A stretch of DNA of 36,282 bases from Chloroflexota bacterium (lineage in GTDB: Bacteria > Chloroflexota > Anaerolineae > CG2-30-64-16): the NCBI GenBank assembly GCA_026389845.1, contig JAPLHB010000129.1, positions 1-36,282 on the forward strand, in the 5' to 3' direction. The translations under genes and the position numbers were made by a program. The notes beneath the pieces were generated by a model. The model saw only the letters and a program-made list of their open reading frames with translations. It made no database searches and was not told where the DNA came from. Below, in pieces: positions 32,613 to 36,282 of the stretch (position 1 is the stretch's first letter; each line of letters begins with the position of its first letter).

Positions 32613-33944
32613 ATGGTCACAGTAGATCCCGAACGATGCGCTTACTGCGGCGGCTGTGTAAGCGTCTGTCCGGTGGAGGCGCTGACGCTGGCGGAGACGC
32701 GGCTGCTCGTCGGCGATGCCTGCATCGAATGTGGCAACTGCGTGGAGGCCTGCCCGGTCGGCGCGCTGCAACCCGAGACCGCGCGCACGGCAGTCGGATC
32801 GGCGGCCCGCCGGCGCAGCTACGACCTGGTGGTGGTCGGCGCGGGGCCTGGGGGCGCTGTGGCGGCGCAAGTGGCCGCGCGCGCCGGTCTGAGTGTGTTG
32901 CTGTTGGAGAAACGCCAGGAGATCGGCTCGCCGGTGCGCTGCGCCGAGGGGGTGAGCCATGATGCCCTGATCCCCTTCATCGAGCCGGACCCGCGTTGGA
33001 TCGCCGCCGAGATCCACCAGGCCGAAATCGCGACCGTCGGCGACGGGGCAACGCGCATCCACCGCGCGGCCGGCGGCCGGGGATACGTCCTGGAGCGCCG
33101 CGTGTTCGACCGCGTGCTGGCCGAACGGGCCGCGTGCGCGGGCGCCGAAGTGCGAGTCAAGACCGCGGTCACCGGGCTGCTGCGGGAAGAAGGCCGCGTC
33201 TGTGGCGTCACAATTCGGCGCGGCGACTTCTTCGGCGGCGCGGGCGAGATGGAGATCGCGGCCAAAGTGGTCGTCGCGGCCGATGGCGTGGAAGCGCAGG
33301 TCGGCCGTTGGGCCGGGCTGAATCTGGAACTGCCGCTCGGCGATGCGATGGTGTGCGCGCAATACCTGCTGTCCGGCATCGAGCTTGATCCGACGTGTAC
33401 TTCCTATACGATCGGCTGCGAGGTGGCCCCCGGCGGCTACGCCTGGGTCTTTCCGAAGGGAACGGGGCAGGCGAACGTGGGGCTGGGCGTCCAGGCCGAT
33501 CTGTGGCGGACCGCCGGCGCGCAGCTCAAGCCCACGGCCGCGACCGTCCTGGACTACCTGCACCGGTTCATCGAGGCCCGCCCGGCCCTGGCCCGCGGGC
33601 ATCCCGTCACGTTGATCGCGGGCAACGTGCCCGTGGCCCTGGCGCCCGCGCGGCTGGCAACCGATGGGCTGATGGTGGTAGGCGATGCGGCCCGCCAGGT
33701 GGATCCGCTCACCGGGGGCGGGATCATCAACGCCATGACCGCCGGCCGGCTAGCGGCCGAAACCGCGGTCGCGGCCATCGCTGCGGGCGACACGTCGGCG
33801 GCCTTCCTGGGGCGCTACGCGGAGGCCTGGCACAGCACGGTGGGCCGCAAGATGCAGCGCAACTACCGCTTGCGCGCCCGCTTCGCGGCCGACCAGCGCA
33901 CCGACGAGCGATTCGTGCAGGCGTTCATGCTGGCGACGAAGTAG
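32613..33944 (+). CDS. Ferredoxin-fused geranylgeranyl-reductase-family FAD oxidoreductase
   Basis: 443 aa. Residues 1-50 form a 2x[4Fe-4S] ferredoxin with C9, C12, C15 and C19, then C37, C40, C43 and C47. The rest is an FAD-dependent geranylgeranyl reductase-like enzyme: dinucleotide loop VVVGAGPGGAVAA (about 73-85), the family-specific GSPVRCAEGV segment, YVLERRVFDRVL, and the second FAD motif VVGDAARQVDPLTGGGI. Related enzymes saturate isoprenoid double bonds in lipids, quinones or chlorophyll side chains; in Archaea ferredoxin can donate the electrons, which fits this fusion. AAGGAG 6 nt before ATG 32613 fixes the start over an upstream TTG. DinB-like gene follows after 18 bp. The actual substrate is unknown. 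Confidence 0.88.
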   Translation: MVTVDPERCAYCGGCVSVCPVEALTLAETRLLVGDACIECGNCVEACPVGALQPETARTAVGSAARRRSYDLVVVGAGPGGAVAAQVAARAGLSVLLLEKRQEIGSPVRCAEGVSHDALIPFIEPDPRWIAAEIHQAEIATVGDGATRIHRAAGGRGYVLERRVFDRVLAERAACAGAEVRVKTAVTGLLREEGRVCGVTIRRGDFFGGAGEMEIAAKVVVAADGVEAQVGRWAGLNLELPLGDAMVCAQYLLSGIELDPTCTSYTIGCEVAPGGYAWVFPKGTGQANVGLGVQADLWRTAGAQLKPTAATVLDYLHRFIEARPALARGHPVTLIAGNVPVALAPARLATDGLMVVGDAARQVDPLTGGGIINAMTAGRLAAETAVAAIAAGDTSAAFLGRYAEAWHSTVGRKMQRNYRLRARFAADQRTDERFVQAFMLATK

Positions 33945-33962
33945 GACCACGAAGGAGAACCG

Positions 33963-34445
33963 ATGGACAAAGCGACGTTCATAACCACCCTGCGCGCCGA
34001 CCGCGCACTGTGGGACGATCTGCTGGCAGAGCTGCTGCCGTTGGGCGAGGCGGCGCTGATCGCGCCCGGCGCGGCCGGCGCGTGGTCGGTCAAGGACGTG
34101 CTCAGCCACGTTGCCTGGTTCGAGCGCGAGATGGTCGGTGTGGTGCGGACGCGGGCGCTGGTGGGGTCTGACCTGTGGAATCTAGCGCAGGATCAGCGCA
34201 ACGCCGCGATCTTCGCCCAGAACCGCGACCGGTCGCTGCCCGACGTCCTGGCCGAGGCGACGCGAACCTACGCCGAGATGCTGGCGGCCGTCGAGACCCT
34301 GACCGACGCCGACCTGGCCGATCCGGCGCACTTCGCGGAGATGCCGGCCGACTGGCGGCCCTGGGAGGTGATCGCGAGCAACTCGTTCGAACACTATCGC
34401 GATCACGCGCTCGCCTTGCGCGCCTGGCTGGCGGCGCAAAGGTAA
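33963..34445 (+). CDS. DinB-superfamily (YfiT/ClbS-like) four-helix protein
   Basis: 160 aa, helix-rich, probably a metal-binding four-helix bundle of the DinB superfamily. Candidate ligands are H49 in VLSHVAWFE and H144 and H148 in SFEHYRDHA. AGGAG lies 5 nt before ATG 33963; the gene starts 18 bp after the GGR gene, so both are likely co-transcribed. Superfamily members include thiol transferases and maleylpyruvate isomerase-like enzymes; the reaction here cannot be told. The last codons and stop overlap the left end of a MITE-like repeat (34436-34659), so the element may have replaced the original C-terminus. Confidence 0.8.
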   Translation: MDKATFITTLRADRALWDDLLAELLPLGEAALIAPGAAGAWSVKDVLSHVAWFEREMVGVVRTRALVGSDLWNLAQDQRNAAIFAQNRDRSLPDVLAEATRTYAEMLAAVETLTDADLADPAHFAEMPADWRPWEVIASNSFEHYRDHALALRAWLAAQR

Positions 34446-34659
34446 CTATCATTCGAATAGGTGTCATTCTGAGCGGGTTGACCCCTAACCTTCGGCAACG
34501 GCGGGCATCCAGCGAAGAATCCGTTCGCTGCGCTCAGGACAGGTTCTCATGCCGCGACGAGACCCCTTCGACTGCGCTCAGGGCAGGCTCTTCGCTGGAA
34601 TCTCGCCGCTCCGAACCTCGCGGGGCTGACCCGCTCAGGGTGACAATAGCGAGTTTTGC
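34436..34659. repeat. Interspersed MITE-like element, copy 3 (about 224 bp)
   Basis: The right end atagcgagttttgc (34646-34659) and the inner gtcattctgagcgggttgac and gctgacccgctcagggtgac sequences match the other copies. The left end gcaaaggtaactat (from 34436) is a degenerate version inside the end of the DinB-like gene. The rest of the gap up to 34792 holds a perfect 6-bp palindrome taactaaaatagtta (34676-34690) and no gene. Confidence 0.7.
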
Positions 34660-34792
34660 GGTATTGCTGTCAATCTAACTAAAATAGTTACCGGTGAAGC
34701 GGGAATCAGCATTACAGCGGGAACCCCAGCGCCATCGTATGATGGTACAAACGCCGAACGAGTATTCGGCGAACGCCCAATTGGAGGTTCCC

Positions 34793-35164
34793 ATGGCCCG
34801 TATTGTTCATTTCGAGTTTCCCGCCGACCAACCCGAACGCGCGGTGAAGTTTTACGAAGGCGTTTTCGGCTGGAAGATCGCCGCCTGGCCCAGCATGCCG
34901 GAGTACTTCTTGATCACGACTGGCGAAAAGGGAGAACCGGGGATTGACGGCGCGATCACGCAGCGCGGCGCGCCGGTCACCGGCACGGTCAACACGGTGA
35001 GCGTGACTTCAGTGGACGAGACGGTTGCCGGCGTCCTCGCGCACGGCGGGACGGTGGTCATGCCCAAGATGCCGGTTCCGGGCGTGGGCCAACTGGCCTA
35101 CTGTGCCGATACCGAAGGCAACGTGTTCGGGATCATGCAGTTCGATCCAAATGCCATGATGTAG
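34793..35164 (+). CDS. VOC-superfamily (glyoxalase/bleomycin-resistance-like) protein
   Basis: 123 aa, one typical VOC unit. The N-terminal ARIVHFEFPADQPERAVKFYEGVFGWKI and C-terminal GQLAYCADTEGNVFGIMQFDP are the family hallmarks. H6 and a glutamate in DTEGN are at the usual metal-ligand positions. GGAGG ends 5 nt before ATG 34793; the frame stays open for 33 more codons upstream but that part has no family similarity. VOC enzymes include isomerases, dioxygenases and resistance proteins, so the substrate is not assigned. It stands alone between a repeat element and the next promoter. Confidence 0.88.
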   Translation: MARIVHFEFPADQPERAVKFYEGVFGWKIAAWPSMPEYFLITTGEKGEPGIDGAITQRGAPVTGTVNTVSVTSVDETVAGVLAHGGTVVMPKMPVPGVGQLAYCADTEGNVFGIMQFDPNAMM

Positions 35165-35173
35165 GGCGCCATC

Positions 35174-35203
35174 TTGCCCTTCTACCGGGGCTACGCCTAT
35201 AAT
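35174..35203 (+). promoter_or_regulatory. Promoter upstream of the M19-like gene
   Basis: TTGCCC (35174-35179), 18-nt spacer and a perfect TATAAT (35198-35203), followed by GAGGTG 5 nt before ATG 35242. Confidence 0.6.
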
Positions 35204-35241
35204 TGTACTGGTTTTGTAACTCAAACTCAAGAGGTGTCGCG

Positions 35242-36282
35242 ATGAACATGCCGTTAGCGTTCGAAACCACGCCCAGGGTACCGCTGGGCGGCGACTATTG
35301 GCAAGTCGAACCTGGCACGCCACTCTGGGGATTTGCCGACCTGCATGCGCATTTCATGGCGCACCTGGCCTTCGGTGGCCGGGCCTTCTGGGGGCTGCCG
35401 TATGACCCGGAGCACCCTGGCGAAGAGGGGGTCGCCTACGCCCTGGCCTCCTGTGAGCCTATCCACGGAGGCCTGCTTGACCTCAACCCGGAGATCGGCC
35501 ATCCGGCGGGCGGTGGCTGGCCGAACTTCGATATCTGGCCCCATTTCCGCACGATGGTTCACCAACAGGCCTACATTGACTGGATCTACCGCGCCTACCA
35601 GGGCGGCTTGCGCCTGGCCTCGTGTCTGGCCGTGAATAACGAGTTGTTGGCCAGCCGAGTTCGTAGACCAGCAGGGCGGCGGCCCAGGGCGCGGCTGGAT
35701 GCAGATCGCCTATTCCCCGGAGGATGCGCGTCGGATCGTGGGTGAAAACAAGCTGGCGATCGTTCTCGGGGTTGAGGTGGACTCGTTCGGCAACTGGCGG
35801 CGCCTGGCAGACCTGGAGCATCTCGTCCAGGGTGATCTGGAGCAGGGCCGGCAGTTGATCGGCGCTGAGTTGGACTGGCTCTACAGCCAGGGCATCCGCC
35901 AGATCACGCCCATCCATCTGACCGACAACGCTTTTGGCGGGACGGCCATCTACATGCGTTTCCTGGACGTGCTCAACTATGTGGTCGCAGGCCGGCACTA
36001 TGACGTGGAAGATGGCTGGGAAACGGGCATCCGCTACCGGCTGGATCACGATGGCGGCGTGGTGGGCGGGGTAGAGCGCGCGGCGGCAGGGACGGGGCCT
36101 CGTATGTCACCCAAGCCCGCCATGAACCGCCGGTCGCTGTTCCAGCACGTGCCAGGCATGGGCGAGCTGGCTGAGAACTACGGGGACATCGCCGCGGGCC
36201 GCAGTCATGCCAACCGCCTGGGCCTGAACCCCTTCGGTCTGATCATGCTGGAGGAGATGATGATCCGGGGCATGGTCATAGA
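35242..36282 (+). pseudogene. Membrane-dipeptidase-like (peptidase M19 / amidohydrolase) gene, frameshifted and cut by window end
   Basis: ATG 35242 has GAGGTG 5 nt upstream. The first frame reads WGFADLHAHFMAHLAFGGRAFWG, with an HxH metal motif typical of amidohydrolase-fold enzymes, and continues to LAVNNELL. Between about 35647 and 35660 the family sequence moves to the next frame (AEFVDQQGGGPG, then QIAYSPEDARRIVGENKLAI). It stays open to the right edge, through GVEVDSFGNW, ITPIHLTDNAFGG and LGLNPFGLIMLEEMMIRGMV. One extra base explains the shift; staying in the first frame gives only a random tail that stops at 35745. Peptidase M19 enzymes are zinc dipeptidases, but the divergence here makes the substrate uncertain. 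Assembly error and genuine inactivation are both possible. Confidence 0.72.

Overview
The window looks like a chromosomal segment of a GC-rich, environmental Chloroflexota bacterium (Anaerolineae or Caldilineae-like). This is inferred from very large secreted proteins made of DUF11 and SdrD B-like repeats joined by Thr-Pro-rich linkers, an FMN riboswitch ahead of a RibY-like binding protein, DegV next to an Fe-S protein, and abundant short tandem and palindromic intergenic repeats. No rRNA, tRNA, phage, transposase or CRISPR array was recognised. Taxonomy is an inference; no marker gene is present.

Layout. (1) 1-13.5 kb, plus strand: three exported repeat proteins, each followed by strong hairpin terminators. 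The first is cut by the window edge. The second (about 2871 aa) has DUF11 repeats, twelve SdrD B-like domains in three four-domain superblocks, more DUF11 repeats, a Thr-Pro linker, a PPC-like domain and a C-terminal beta-propeller. The third (about 1083 aa) is a shorter relative with the same C-terminal module order. (2) 13.6-29.1 kb, minus strand: a ThuA/Gfo-Idh-MocA sugar pair, a TIR-NACHT-FGE conflict-type protein, a TPR membrane protein, an MBL-fold protein, AlaX, glycogen synthase GlgA, an ABC ATPase and RibY-like lipoprotein behind an FMN riboswitch, and an MFS/GPH-like transporter. (3) 29.2-36.3 kb, mixed strands: a GyrI-like protein, a frameshifted ICMT-like methyltransferase, DegV plus a cysteine-rich 4Fe-4S protein, a ferredoxin-geranylgeranyl-reductase fusion, a DinB-like protein, a VOC protein and a frameshifted, edge-truncated M19-like peptidase.

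Most unusual structure: the minus-strand block is full of tandem repeats whose period is always 7 bp although their sequence differs from array to array. They lie mostly between a gene's upstream region and its start codon; one sits inside the FMN-riboswitch leader and one abuts the glgA start. A second repeat family (three copies of 171-321 bp with similar inverted ends) lies at 1.1, 19.3 and 34.5 kb. A two-hairpin palindromic element appears to be inserted in frame in the FGE domain of the TIR-NACHT protein, whose C-terminus resembles a diversity-generating-retroelement variable region, although no reverse transcriptase is in the window.

Functional themes: surface display (large secreted proteins), carbohydrate handling (ThuA/ThuB-like, GlgA, MFS), flavin uptake, tRNA quality control, Fe-S redox chemistry and a probable immune/conflict gene. 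Apart from short same-strand pairs (ABC ATPase/RibY, DegV/4Fe-4S, GGR/DinB), most genes are separated by repeat-filled gaps and may be transcribed singly.
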